Positions 39,101-46,806 are shown, numbered from the stretch's first letter. The stretch is 64,000 bases of DNA from Microbulbifer sp. A4B17 (GCF_003076275.1 NZ_CP029064.1:3234501-3298500), one strand, 5' to 3'. Notes: generated by a model from the letters alone, not told the origin. Program-made: numbers and translations.

Positions 39101-42100
39101 GGCATCGGCGCTGCCAATATTTTCGGCAGTAACCGTCACTGTGAGAATATCGTCAGCATCACTATTGGTGACAGCAAAGGATTTTGTCAGCTGTATTTGT
39201 GGCTCGAGTACTGTTATTTCATGAGCATCAAATGGCACTGCCACCGCCGCACCGGACTCGTCTACATAGGTAACTTGCGCAGTGGTATAGCTGCCGCCAT
39301 TACCCAGAACATCGCCATCATTGGTATTACTGCTGTTTTCAATACGGGCAATAAACTCTACCGGAAAATCAAACAGGCTACCGGATACGGTGGTGAGTTC
39401 CTGATCACCAAAATCCCACTCAACGTAATCTGCAGTACCTGTGCTGGTACAGGTAGCACTAAAAGTACCTCCTGGTACAAAGCCAGCGGCATCATAAGGG
39501 GAGGCACTTAAATCGATAGTCTCCCCTTCGATACAGCGCATACCTGCCGGCAATTCATCACGAATCACAAAGTCTCGCAGTTTCGCTGCCGGAATCTGTG
39601 CTGTCAGTTCATAACGTACCTCTTCACCGACAACCGCTGTATCACTGCTGGTTCCACTGGCCGTGCCATTGGAAAATTCAAGGGCTTCCTTCGGCTCTGC
39701 CTGTACTTCAATAATCCGCATCTGCGCTTCGGCATCGTCAGACTGGTAGTGGCGCGCCCGACCCGCTGCGGGAGTGCCATCACCGACACCATCATTGTCC
39801 GCGTCACTGTCAATTTGCGGGGAAGTCTGATAACCAAAATCGCCTTCCAAGCTGTCATAGCGAGCGAAAAAAGTGTTGGTAAACAACTGCAGTGGTGCCA
39901 CTGACTGGTGTGGCTTCACTCGGTAATACAGGGTAACGGAATCACCTGGATTAATTCGCTCAAGCGCAGTGGAGTGCTCATAAGAGAAAGTAATAACAGC
40001 CGGAGTGCCACCATCACTACAGTGGGTAGCTTCCGAATAGTTATTTGCACCGGATGTAATTCCCACCAAACCATCATCACCACTGACAGTTTCCGAACTG
40101 CCATCGGCATCGTTATCCAGGCTATCGGAATCCATTGCCTGCACACACATCTGGCCGGAGGAATCCAGGGTATCAGTTACCACAACATCGTATGCGGGAG
40201 CGCGATCAACACCACTATCTGCGGCCCGGTTGGTCACGGTGAGGCGGAAGATATAGGTCTGGTCCCGGTGCCCTTCATCAGTAAAATCAACAAAATTGCT
40301 ACAGCCTGTTCCAGTGCCGTAGAGATTTTCGTTACAGACTTTTTTGTCGACTTCTATAGAGGGCTCAGTAACAGTAACGGATTCCGACCACTCAGTGATA
40401 TCCGGAAATCCAGGGACCGTCGTTGGAACACCATCAATATTGGTGAGGGTTCCACTGGTATTGTAGTTATCTACAATAATCGTTTCAGTATCAAAAACAG
40501 CAGTAAACTGGGCGCGAGCGTAATCGATACTGTCATTTGCGTGTTGGTTCGGGTCAGTGCTTTCTGTATCCACTGGGTCATTCAACAGGCGGGTTGTCAT
40601 ATCCGCAAGGAACCAGCGATCTTTCTCAGTAATATTGGTAGTAATATCCCACTGTAAATCCGTTTCGCTCAGAGAGTTATTCAGACCACCGCCCTCGACA
40701 ATATCACTGGTGGAAATAACCACACAATTTGCCTGAGAGGTGGGGTCGGGAAGGCTGACGTCTGAGCAATTTAGGGGGGAATCCGCAATATAGCCCTGAC
40801 CATCGGGAAGGTCATCGATAACATCAATATCCTTCACTTCAATTAAAGTGAATCCGGGAGTATCAAAACCAAACCAACCACCGGCCTGAATCTCGAAACT
40901 ACATTCTTCACCTATCAATACACTGCTATTAGGGAAAGCACTTTCACTGGTCAGTTCGGTACATTCATCGGAACGGTCCTTGACCAGGTTAAAGCCCATT
41001 ACCCGCGCGCGCATACCATCGAGGGTATAGTTGTTGGCCAGCTGTTGATTTGGGGTTGTATCCGTCAGGGAAACCGGATCGGGGAAATACAGTGATGTCC
41101 CGTCGTACAGGGTAATTTCACCCACGACATCCGCGCGGAAAGTAAGGTCGTCATCGGTGGCCGAGTGGTTTTTCTCAACCTGAAAAACCACTCGCTCTGT
41201 ATCGCCGGGTCCGATTTCACCGCCCAGATCACCACTGTCACAGAGGTACACCCTGGAGGAACCTGGCAAATAATCGGGCTGATTCCAAAGTGGATGCCCT
41301 GGCACTGTACCCGAGCTGGGATTTCCCAGGGCCGTACAGCTGCGGTCATTGGACAGGACCGTCATCGCCTCACCGAAGGTGATATATACGGAATAATCAT
41401 CCGCGTCATGGCCACCGTTATTAGTGATATCTACCGTCAATTCTGAAGTGCCACTATCGCGAACAATATAAAGTGGATAAACGGTGCTGACGTCCAGATC
41501 TTCAGGGTCAGGAGTAACCGATTGGTTTTCTACCTGAGTGGCAGGAGTGGTTGAAGAACAGAAATCCTCATAATCAATCGTCAGAATATTATCTGCCAGG
41601 GAAATATTACTGTTGGGGTCAGTATTGGTGGTGGAGGACTCTTCCTCTACATCCAGATCCGCTTCCAGGTCATAGAAGTCCGGCTCGATCGTGACTATCC
41701 GGAAGCGAATTTGGATTTCATCCCCATGCCGCATCATGTGCTCTTGGTCTGAGTATACCGAGTGAACAGTGCTACTCAGCAAGCGGAATTCCGGTTGGTT
41801 ATTATTAAGTGGATCCGTATCCCATTGATTCCAGTTAGAACCCACACGCCATTCCAGCGTATCGACTTTGCCGTCATAGGTTGAACTGTAGTTAGCGCCA
41901 TGGCTATCAATACCACGACGCTCACGGGTAATTTCCGGTGTAAAGGTGGTATCAACCACATATTCGTCGGGCAGATCACTGACAAACTGGATATCTCTTA
42001 CCGAGCCACCCGTCTGGTTATTTACGGTAATGGTAACGTAGCCGGAAGCACCCAGAGGTTGATTCAAGTTGGTACCGGTAATCTCCTGGGTAATAGTGAT

Positions 42101-43216
42101 ATCTGATAAAACCTCAACACGCATTTCCGAAGAATCGGAACCCGGAGCCGAAGCTTCCGCAGGACTTGAAATACCACCCACACCGGTATCGCCGTCAATT
42201 TCACAACCCCACTGTAAATCTGACACCGTATTGGTGCCATTGCTACAGGAAGTATTTACCTTACCCACCAGGTAAATATCCAGGCTCCCGCCAGACTGAA
42301 CATCAGTGCGTCCTGAGCCACTGGAGAAATCGCCATCCAACTCAAAATCATTGACCGTATTACTGGCCGAAATACAGCTACTGCCACCAGGCGCAACACC
42401 ATTATTATTGGCAACAGCTTCAGCGGCACTTTCACTCGGACAGGCGTAGTTGATATCCATATTGGGGTTGGACATCAAATCATCAAAACGCGCATCCTGC
42501 ATATCCGCGTCACCATCATTGGAGATACGAATACGCCAGATCACATCATCTTCAATATTTCCATAGACATTATTGGTGTAGTTCGTTTGTGCCGCATCAA
42601 TGTTACGGCCGCGCTTATCCATGGAGGGTTCGGGCTCGCGGATAGCCAGCTCCATGCTGTGAGTATCTGTAGTGGTGGGATAACTGCAGTAGTCAAAAGT
42701 TGCAGTCGCATTTAAGGTGCGATTATTAACAACCAGCTCTTCCTCTTCGTCATCCTGGCTGCGAACGTTAAAGGTGATCGTCAGGGTCGTATTTTCGTCA
42801 CGCTCTGCGAGTGCCGACAGATCATTTTCATCCCAGGTAATAGTGGTGCCGCTTATCGTAGGCTCACCTAAAACAGATCCAGCACTTACTGATGTGGAAC
42901 CTGTTACATACTCGAGACCGGACGAGCCCAGATTCTCCGTAATAACGATATTCTGAATAGACTGGGTACCCGATAGGCCGCTGAAAATACTGGGTACATC
43001 AACTTCGATGGTTACCTGGCCATCACCACATAAAACACACCAACTGTCGCTGGAGCGGTGACTGAGAATATTGAACCCTGCAGGATCATCGGTAATAGAA
43101 GGACAGTTAGATTGAGCAAATGCCTGCGGTGCAGGGAGCAGAACCGCCGCACAGACCAATAAAAATCCAATAATCACAGACTTGCAGGATTTTTGCTCAA
43201 CAAATTCCGACTTCAT
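30167..43216 (-). CDS. Giant secreted DUF11-repeat surface protein (~4349 residues)
   Basis: The product is exported (signal peptide about 1-34, ending APQAFAQ) and made of at least a dozen DUF11-like, Ig-type repeats. These are recognisable by strings such as VVEPLLAISKTVSN, GDTLRYTITVENVGNENA, YTIAITNMGG and ITDDL, often joined by V-x-E/Q-P linkers. Near residue 3740 comes an SdrD-B/SpaA-type module (GYLWHDVNFNNSADTDE) and near 4150 another (GKVFDDKNMNGYQDEGEGG). The last ~100 residues (FEPGTTELRPQW onward) look like a degenerate OmpA-like domain lacking the usual GHTD and NRRV motifs. It is probably a cell-surface fibre or adhesin anchored through the next gene product. The ATG at 43216 is preferred to a GTG two codons upstream. 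Its 13 kb is about a fifth of the window. Confidence 0.85.
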   Translation of the reverse strand: MKSEFVEQKSCKSVIIGFLLVCAAVLLPAPQAFAQSNCPSITDDPAGFNILSHRSSDSWCVLCGDGQVTIEVDVPSIFSGLSGTQSIQNIVITENLGSSGLEYVTGSTSVSAGSVLGEPTISGTTITWDENDLSALAERDENTTLTITFNVRSQDDEEEELVVNNRTLNATATFDYCSYPTTTDTHSMELAIREPEPSMDKRGRNIDAAQTNYTNNVYGNIEDDVIWRIRISNDGDADMQDARFDDLMSNPNMDINYACPSESAAEAVANNNGVAPGGSSCISASNTVNDFELDGDFSSGSGRTDVQSGGSLDIYLVGKVNTSCSNGTNTVSDLQWGCEIDGDTGVGGISSPAEASAPGSDSSEMRVEVLSDITITQEITGTNLNQPLGASGYVTITVNNQTGGSVRDIQFVSDLPDEYVVDTTFTPEITRERRGIDSHGANYSSTYDGKVDTLEWRVGSNWNQWDTDPLNNNQPEFRLLSSTVHSVYSDQEHMMRHGDEIQIRFRIVTIEPDFYDLEADLDVEEESSTTNTDPNSNISLADNILTIDYEDFCSSTTPATQVENQSVTPDPEDLDVSTVYPLYIVRDSGTSELTVDITNNGGHDADDYSVYITFGEAMTVLSNDRSCTALGNPSSGTVPGHPLWNQPDYLPGSSRVYLCDSGDLGGEIGPGDTERVVFQVEKNHSATDDDLTFRADVVGEITLYDGTSLYFPDPVSLTDTTPNQQLANNYTLDGMRARVMGFNLVKDRSDECTELTSESAFPNSSVLIGEECSFEIQAGGWFGFDTPGFTLIEVKDIDVIDDLPDGQGYIADSPLNCSDVSLPDPTSQANCVVISTSDIVEGGGLNNSLSETDLQWDITTNITEKDRWFLADMTTRLLNDPVDTESTDPNQHANDSIDYARAQFTAVFDTETIIVDNYNTSGTLTNIDGVPTTVPGFPDITEWSESVTVTEPSIEVDKKVCNENLYGTGTGCSNFVDFTDEGHRDQTYIFRLTVTNRAADSGVDRAPAYDVVVTDTLDSSGQMCVQAMDSDSLDNDADGSSETVSGDDGLVGITSGANNYSEATHCSDGGTPAVITFSYEHSTALERINPGDSVTLYYRVKPHQSVAPLQLFTNTFFARYDSLEGDFGYQTSPQIDSDADNDGVGDGTPAAGRARHYQSDDAEAQMRIIEVQAEPKEALEFSNGTASGTSSDTAVVGEEVRYELTAQIPAAKLRDFVIRDELPAGMRCIEGETIDLSASPYDAAGFVPGGTFSATCTSTGTADYVEWDFGDQELTTVSGSLFDFPVEFIARIENSSNTNDGDVLGNGGSYTTAQVTYVDESGAAVAVPFDAHEITVLEPQIQLTKSFAVTNSDADDILTVTVTAENIGSADAYNLQVLDDLTGSNLIYLGNVGGNDPPNNVDVTTVGTNAPIFSWNRSNSDYTIAVGDTKIFTFEVQVEQGVEPHEILDNTIEARWQSLPGSDVALNSGNSIGTDGAADGMRIGVLPNVGDPINDYETTASAQTEVPASELTKTDLDTSVVPTIGAHKEFELEISLPEGISENVVVTDQLGSPEGYVLSHNTDYDITYDFVGIETINGSTPSESAFNSFPGDNTSGNATWDIGTVDTSSENDTAGSAIAPLIRITYFARIENDLATNDGDNRQNNAALTYSNGESGSTENVNDSTTSVTVVEPLLAISKTVSNATNPGNLPVGGDVLEYVITVEHDAGSTAAAYELNLVDTLPSELTFDSSFTPTAEIGGTAVSGFVATPAAAPSGPLVWGRDNSDNSLDLALGQTLVLTYRTQVTGVFGSPISNSVMVDWTSLDDGSINDLAYERDGAGCPSISAPDDYCVGPAEASINTVDNTSITKAVIADTDTATAVGTLRVGDTVTYQLTLNLQAGTTPAVTIDDALPSGLEFDTVVSVNGDTTAPYDDSLNDFTYSAISVPTAGDTGTVSWDLGDITSNFGNTNNFVIEYTAKVVAGSGITAPTATLTNTAQLNYTGAASTLQDSADITVLQPVIDSLTKTDATWPSSHMNVDPANDIMQFTLQACNSGLASAYNLSLTDDLATQMDEGSIANLQVSLDGAVLVQGTDYTYSAPAARGDDMGFDFLVPVEAGTCLEISYDIGFYTDISGGESWVNTFTVDEFWSLEASNGEQYSAVTLGTPYPMGTVATSVTAPQKTLQTATTAAVGDEVVYQIQVPGSGTTSAIYDIEISDVLDPSLELVQLQEINGLTYTDNTSGNNIDLAIDIIPAGTVAIFEVRARVANNATAQAGHSFENEVTYSYAATDGGTSQSGGTGTAATLTIVEPEISAIASVANQTNPGNDPDAGDVLRFTLDLSAAGNAENSAAYDLSVNELLSLGLEFVPGTVTFAGASQADPTVTGDGITTAQNLVWERANSDLDIAAGDNSELVFDVVVLDSVQPAAALSATASVEWTSLDEDNSSIYERNGADGSGGLNDYLLENIAARLDAANDSTITKIRSDDSYGSADEQLRVGDLVEYQITLSLPEGTASNGLIVDTLPQGMVFVSTLSINGQTSAPFTAAAPFTHTDIAEPVQSGDPSTGATTVTWSIPDLVNTGDNDTSNDEFVVRYLVRVLNEDSHPWPATNTALTNTAEFGFDAATGAETRSDSETLDLLQPDLAVAISSTPADGSTLSAGDTIEYTVTITNNGSSPAYDPVFRDVIPLGLRQGGVSVQSLTVNSAAATVVAPTFDSSTGEAVWDFSAGTGYGINAGESMEMVYRVVADSNLGAGLSLQNAAYVEVYYSLDDNDLPSLNSVAVTDDLREDYGPTSPVSVQFNTPNAAPLLIEVTQLTASIGEPFNYRITIPETVLTTALHDVTVLMDLTASAADLEFVSASKVSGSASFTPENNGSSTSLSIADSTSGIDVPAGEQVVIDVTLRLLDMDPPNVDGLNFAASASYSYNYDNDNSSAGQGAGSGNTTADMTVVEPTAITLTKTGPTSVQSGVGGTFTLDLHNTGTGPAWDISVTDILPDNNPGGMCETAPANFTAQITDSAGTTTATLTEGSDFSAVFDNDSCTLTVTSIGSVAMLDADYHLLIGYDAYLDADTVDGDTLTNIAGVTQWHSWDSSLTEVRQFTRAAPTDGTPGVLDHEDAYSISASVPKVTFYKAVENISRGENPATVASPTEVLRYTLTLTNTSSVDVSGVEITDDLGRLNNSALFESGTLQLVSAPTGSDSSAIDASAGTWNSGYLEVSNLDLAASGTTGESIQVVYEVTLAAVIDSGTQVFNQAQVQLPGQLLQDSDDPNINGIDDPDTTGDEDPTEVLIESEPLLVVEKTSADMTDDADLLMVGDTLRYTITVENVGNENAINALIMDQVPANTTYVSGSTTLNGTTLSDVSGTSPLAAGMSVNTDGEADGFIGATANGAPAAVITFDVTINDVNDGTVISNQGFVNGEGAGSGTFDEVPSDDPNTDTPNDPTIDIVGDVPLLIAHKTVEISEDYISAGIVDPGDVLRYTIAITNMGGVDALEVALTDQVPNDTTYVAGTTTLNGEVVADNGGGNSQLDSALPVSSDDLTPPLPGANEGIITSGQTATVTFEVMVNAGTPTGTVISNQGSVEADELALTLTDADGNPANGAQPTDVVVGDAQLLSIVKEVAVVGGGAAEAGAVLEYLVTVENISGVPATYVEITDDLAIAGDGVLTYIADSAMLNGQADGITVVDTLITADYATTYGDLEPGEVVTLRFQAQMSENLDYGFTVVNTAEVQWNDPASSAQASVAIDVGGTPGIANLAGYLWHDVNFNNSADTDERLLLNWAVDLYFNDELMETVQSDENGYFQFQGLVPNSYGGLSYEMRYSAPDATENTASLGNPVSDFTNGPQSISDIYVESGANPQDLNLPLTPNGVVYDSITRSAIEGATLTMLRVSSGQELPARCFDDERQQGQVTQSGGYYKFDINFNDAACPSNVDYLIQVDIADDDYTGGESLVIPSQTNSETAGFDVAGCLGSNADMVRATANHCEVQESSAHPSLDVEARDAATDYYLRMTLDDGQIPGESQLFNNHVAMDPELEGALSITKTAAMLNVTRSQLVPYTITFGNTLPIPLTDLQLVDYFPAGFKYVAGSARLDGEAVEPESEGLQLRWSDLRVEAEETRVLKLLLVVGSGVGEGKYVNRARMFNQLSGQAASGEASATVRVVPDPTFDCTDVIGKVFDDKNMNGYQDEGEGGLPGARVVTATGLNATADSHGRFHITCAVVPNGDRGSNFVLKLDDRSLPSGYRLTTENPRVLRATRGKMLKFNFGASLHRVVRLDIAEAVFEPGTTELRPQWHSRMDLLLEKLSEAPSVLRLAYLGENEDPDLVDERLQAIKDQVAQDWESREGDYDLTIETEVFWRRGAPPGKGGLE

Positions 43217-43520
43217 TATCACTTAACGGCCGCCACTTTCTAATACAGATATTTGGAGATAAATCGGGCATTTACACCAGACACTCCACGGTGGGCGAAC
43301 TTTAATTACAACCCACTCAGGTAGCCGTGAAACAAGTCATAATTAGCCAGCTAACAAGTGGAACTTTTGTGGGGATTGCCAAGTGGTTCTCAGGCGAGCA
43401 CTCAGAGAGGGAAAATTTTGTCCAGAGCGGACAAATAATAACTGAACAGGTATGCCGAAAATTTCATCAGTTTGAAACGACCGGAGCCCACTATTCAGTG
43501 GGCTCCGGCCAATTATCGAC
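43217..43520 (-). promoter_or_regulatory. Gap between the motor genes and the giant gene
   Basis: This 304-base gap in an otherwise tightly packed minus-strand cluster begins with a strong hairpin and must hold a promoter for the giant gene if the hairpin terminates. A 65-codon plus-strand frame here has no support and is ignored. I do not find confident promoter boxes or a known riboswitch. Confidence 0.45.
43481..43508 (-). terminator. Strong hairpin after the AgmX/PglI-type gene
   Basis: CCGGAGCCCACT and AGTGGGCTCCGG form a perfect 12-bp stem with a 4-base loop, 12 bases after the stop codon. On the minus strand only a mixed TCGTTTC follows, so it could be a terminator or a partial attenuator that lowers readthrough into the giant gene. 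Confidence 0.65.
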
Positions 43521-44900
43521 CTAGGTTGGTGGGAAGAAATCAATCGGATAGAGAATGGTTATGGTCGGCACTCCGGCCTTTTCACCAAAGTTAAATCGTT
43601 TGACCCTGGCCACAATTTTCGCGCTTAGCGACGGTGAATCCACATCACTGGAATCTACACTCACAGCAGAAACCGATCCGTTCGGCTCAATGGTAATCTT
43701 CAACACCATCTTACCTTGCAGTGCGGGATTATTACGCAGCTCACGATTGTAGATACGGTACAAGGTGGCCTTGTAGCGATCGAAAACAATCTGGATTTCC
43801 TCGTCTGTCCGCGACGGACCAGCACCATCACTGAGAGGACGGTCCTCACCGGCAAAGTCACCTTCAGTACCGATAGAGCTTTCCACTCGCGCAAAGGCAA
43901 CGCCACCCAGGTCCGAACCAGACCCGCCCACATTGCGACTCAGCTCTGCTGTGTTGATACCACCACTTCCCGCGGTAGATGCTGCAGTGATCAGTGAGCG
44001 CTGACTGCGGTTCTCTTTTTTGCCAGCCGTACTCAGCTGGGTTTGCTGGCCGAGGCGGTTATCCAGATCATCCTGTATCAGGTCCTGGAAGTTATCCTTA
44101 AAGGCGAGAACACCGGATCGCTCAGCTTTTTTACGCGCCTGCTTTTTCTCCGCCTTGGAGGGTTTCGGATCCTGCTTGGCTACCTTCTGCTCAGGCTTCT
44201 TCTCCGGTTTTTTCTCCTCTTTCTTAGGCTTGACTTTTTCTGGTTCCGGCGGTGGCTTGGGCTTGGTTTTCTTCTCAATAACCAGCTTTGCCAGGCGCTC
44301 GGGAATTTCCACTATTTGAGACTCGGGCTGGGGAACCGTATACAAAGGCACCAGGTAACCCAGCAAGGCAGCGATAAACAGTGAGGCAAAGACACAACGG
44401 CGAAAACGCTTTTCGTCCTCGCCCTGCTTGTTCCATGGCATCACCATAGGGCGGAACTTTGGCTGTTCGAATTCCCGTGTTATCTCGAACTCAAACTTTG
44501 ATTCTTCCTCCTCGCGACGCAGCTCATCCGCTTGCTCATCCAGCGTAAAGACCTCTTCCTGGCACCGAGCTATGCTGTCCTGTAAAGCACTGCGCTCATC
44601 GCGCAGCTGCTCCAGGCTCTGGTTGAAACTGCGCGTCGACTGGCCGATCCGCTCGATAACCTGCGCAGAAGCATTCTCCCGATAATCTTCCGCCCAGAAC
44701 ATTTCTCCCGCGCCCGCTTCTTCAAGCTTGCGCAGGCGTTCGGAAATCTCGTCAAGCAACTGGTACCTGGACCCCTGGTCCTGCAATTCAGCCAGCTTCT
44801 CTTCGATCTGGTGCCGCTCATCCTCGAGCAGCTGCATGCGATGGTGAACCGCCTCAAGCGCCTCGCCTACCGCCCGCTGTTGTTGAAGAAAATTACTCAC
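43521..44900 (-). CDS. TonB-like protein with AgmX/PglI-type C-terminal domain
   Basis: The 459-residue protein has a cytoplasmic coiled coil (residues ~5-135), one membrane segment (~169-189, SLFIAALLGYLVPLY), and a Pro/Lys-rich periplasmic linker (~200-260, rich in KPK and PEP strings). The C-terminal domain (~365-459) has the AgmX/PglI pattern: a helix with IQIVFDRYKATLYRIYNREL, then LKITIEPNGSVSAVSVDSSD, VARVKRFNFG and a final YPIDFFPP. In Myxococcus, proteins with this C-terminus (GltG, GltJ) link the inner-membrane motor to the outer envelope. The order after TolQ and two TolR genes supports the same part here. It starts with GTG nine bases after the previous stop codon. Confidence 0.82.
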   Translation of the reverse strand: MSNFLQQQRAVGEALEAVHHRMQLLEDERHQIEEKLAELQDQGSRYQLLDEISERLRKLEEAGAGEMFWAEDYRENASAQVIERIGQSTRSFNQSLEQLRDERSALQDSIARCQEEVFTLDEQADELRREEEESKFEFEITREFEQPKFRPMVMPWNKQGEDEKRFRRCVFASLFIAALLGYLVPLYTVPQPESQIVEIPERLAKLVIEKKTKPKPPPEPEKVKPKKEEKKPEKKPEQKVAKQDPKPSKAEKKQARKKAERSGVLAFKDNFQDLIQDDLDNRLGQQTQLSTAGKKENRSQRSLITAASTAGSGGINTAELSRNVGGSGSDLGGVAFARVESSIGTEGDFAGEDRPLSDGAGPSRTDEEIQIVFDRYKATLYRIYNRELRNNPALQGKMVLKITIEPNGSVSAVSVDSSDVDSPSLSAKIVARVKRFNFGEKAGVPTITILYPIDFFPPT

Positions 44901-44909
44901 AAACTTCCA

Positions 44910-45449
44910 TTAACCCTGAGATGCTTTCTGAATAACCGCCAGTGAAACTTTGGTATAGCCAGCGTCTGTACAGCTGGACATCACCTTTTTCAGCAAACTG
45001 AACGGAATGCCTCTGTCCGCGAGAATATTGACCTCCGGTGGTTCCGGGTCCTGGCCTCCCTCGACATCGCCCTCACCCGAATCTGCCGAGGCCTGGGCAA
45101 CACCAATTGCCTTGGCCAGCTCCGCAACCATGGCTTCTTTAATGGCCTCAATAATAGTTTCCTCACTTTCCAACACTTCGGAAGTGGCAATTACCGAGTT
45201 GGATTCCACCAGGATTTCATCATTGGTCACCATCAGGGTCACCGTTTCCCGGGGTTTAGTCTCCACCACTGAGTCCGGCAAGGTAATCACCTTGGGGGGC
45301 TCCAGCGCTTCATTGCTGGAGGTGTTAGTCAGCAGGAAAAACACCAGGATCGTAAAAACATCCATCAGGGAAGTCAGGTTCATGCCTGAAGTTTTCTTGC
45401 GCTTATGGCTTCGCGCCATACGCTTCATGCGTCGGCTTTCATTTCTCAT
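44910..45449 (-). CDS. ExbD/TolR-type protein 2 (AglQ/AglS-like)
   Basis: This is a motor subunit with one membrane segment near residues 25-42 (LTSLMDVFTILVFFLL), whose Asp is the proton-carrying residue of the TolR/ExbD family. It is preceded by a strongly basic cytoplasmic tail (RRMKRMARSHKRKK). The periplasmic part (~45-179) contains the family beta-alpha folds and an acidic insert (SGEGDVEGGQDPEP) before the final helix. Its start overlaps the previous stop by four bases (ATGA). With one TolQ-type and a second TolR-type gene, it makes the 1+2 set typical of Agl motors rather than of Tol-Pal or Exb. Confidence 0.88.
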   Translation of the reverse strand: MRNESRRMKRMARSHKRKKTSGMNLTSLMDVFTILVFFLLTNTSSNEALEPPKVITLPDSVVETKPRETVTLMVTNDEILVESNSVIATSEVLESEETIIEAIKEAMVAELAKAIGVAQASADSGEGDVEGGQDPEPPEVNILADRGIPFSLLKKVMSSCTDAGYTKVSLAVIQKASQG

Positions 45450-46036
45450 GGCGCATCTCCTATGGAAATATCAGGAAATAAAACCACCTTTTCCACCGCA
45501 TCCAGATCGCTGGGATCACTCCCCTCAACCCGCACTTCAGCTCCGCGCACAGTATCCATAATGCCCACCAAATGCTCATAGGCGATTGTGGGCTCCATCA
45601 AGATGATGGAATCGGTTTTATCCGGATAACTGGCCTTAACTTCCAACAAAAATTGCGTGAGCTTTTTAAGGTCATACACTTCTGCTGTGGGCAGCACAGC
45701 GAGAACCTCAGCTTGTTCGGTATCTGCTCCAACGGGAGCCTCAACCGGAGCATTTTCACCCTCGCCATCGATATTCAGGTTGGGGAAGCGAGCGATAACC
45801 TTTTCACCATCACTGATTTCCAGGGCTTGTTCTCGCACAACTACCTCCACCGTAACCGTGGGATCATCCGGCGCTCCACCACCGGCACCACTCGGCATAT
45901 TGAGTTCGAGAATTGTCACCCGCGAAAATACCGCCGATACCAATAGAAAAGGCACCAATACCACCATCAAATTCAAGAAAGCGGTGATATCCAGCTCAGG
46001 AGCTTCTTTATCCCGCCCGTGGCGCCGCCTTCTCAT
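45446..46036 (-). CDS. ExbD/TolR-type protein 1 (AglQ/AglS-like)
   Basis: The 196-residue product has a basic N-terminus, then a membrane segment (~16-38, LDITAFLNLMVVLVPFLL) with the conserved Asp at its start. The periplasmic domain includes the KASYPDKTDSIILMEPTIAYEHLVGIMD segment characteristic of TolR/ExbD, and a Pro/Ala/Glu-rich insert (GEGENAPVEAPVGADTE). It differs clearly from the second copy, so the two probably form a heteromeric motor pair. The start overlaps the TolQ stop by one base (TAATG). Confidence 0.88.
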   Translation of the reverse strand: MRRRRHGRDKEAPELDITAFLNLMVVLVPFLLVSAVFSRVTILELNMPSGAGGGAPDDPTVTVEVVVREQALEISDGEKVIARFPNLNIDGEGENAPVEAPVGADTEQAEVLAVLPTAEVYDLKKLTQFLLEVKASYPDKTDSIILMEPTIAYEHLVGIMDTVRGAEVRVEGSDPSDLDAVEKVVLFPDISIGDAP

Positions 46037-46767
46037 TACGCAGTTTCCACTTGCTGTGCTACTGGATTGGTTTTAGCTGGGGCAGTTTTTTCACTAGACA
46101 GCTTGGATTTTCCGGGCTCCACTTCAAAGCGGCGACGGGTTGCACCATCAATCAGGTTGGATGCTTTTACAGAGACCATCTCCAGACTGTCGATAATTTC
46201 TCCGGTGAGTGAGTTCAGCAGTGCGTGGACGATCAACAACGGGATACCAGTCATCAGACCGAAGGCGGTGGTGTTCATCGCCACGGAAATACTGGCGGAG
46301 AGCAGGTCCGCTTTTTCTGCCGGGTTGGCATTGGCTACCGCTGTAAAAGCTTCGATCAGACCCATAATGGTTCCCAGAAGCCCGAGCAAAGTTGCGATAT
46401 TGGAAAACAAAGCTACGTAAGGGGTGCGTTTTTCCAGCTGTGGAGTAATCTCCATCATGCTCTCTTCCATCGCGATTTCGATATCTTCACGACGGCGAAC
46501 AGCCCCCTGCCGGGCCAGCCCCATAGACAATAATTTGCTCACACTGGATTCGTCTTGTTTTACCAGGTTGCGGGCGCGATCGAAGTCTCCTGAAGCTAAT
46601 ACCGGCTGAAGCTTATCCCACATATTACGGTTGCTGCGGCGCTCCAAATGCAGGCGGATAAAGCGCTCGATAGCCACAGCACCACCCAGTGCGGCAACCA
46701 CGAGAATCGGGTACATAAAAGTACCGCCCGTCTGGAAAAACTCGATGACGTTATTGAAAAAGCCCAT
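46036..46767 (-). CDS. MotA/TolQ/ExbB-type proton channel protein (AglR-like)
   Basis: This is the inner-membrane stator protein, 243 residues with three membrane segments: about 15-36 (MYPILVVAALGGAVAIERFI), 120-142 (ATLLGLLGTIMGLIEAF) and 163-190 (FGLMTGIPLLIVHALL). The family TolQ string LLGLLGTIMGLIEAF and the following FGLMTGIPLLI are clear. Together with the two TolR-type proteins it should use the proton motive force to move periplasmic partners. Its C-terminal 40 residues are a charged cytoplasmic tail. A gap of 69 bases with a hairpin separates it from the small periplasmic protein upstream. Confidence 0.92.
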   Translation of the reverse strand: MGFFNNVIEFFQTGGTFMYPILVVAALGGAVAIERFIRLHLERRSNRNMWDKLQPVLASGDFDRARNLVKQDESSVSKLLSMGLARQGAVRRREDIEIAMEESMMEITPQLEKRTPYVALFSNIATLLGLLGTIMGLIEAFTAVANANPAEKADLLSASISVAMNTTAFGLMTGIPLLIVHALLNSLTGEIIDSLEMVSVKASNLIDGATRRRFEVEPGKSKLSSEKTAPAKTNPVAQQVETA

Positions 46768-46806
46768 TACAAACCCTCTTGAGAAATACAGCTAAAACTT
46801 GGTGCT

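Noticed and set aside
43327..43524. 65-codon plus-strand frame in the gap before the giant gene
   Set aside because: It runs through the hairpin at 43481-43508 and has no ribosome site or recognisable sequence.
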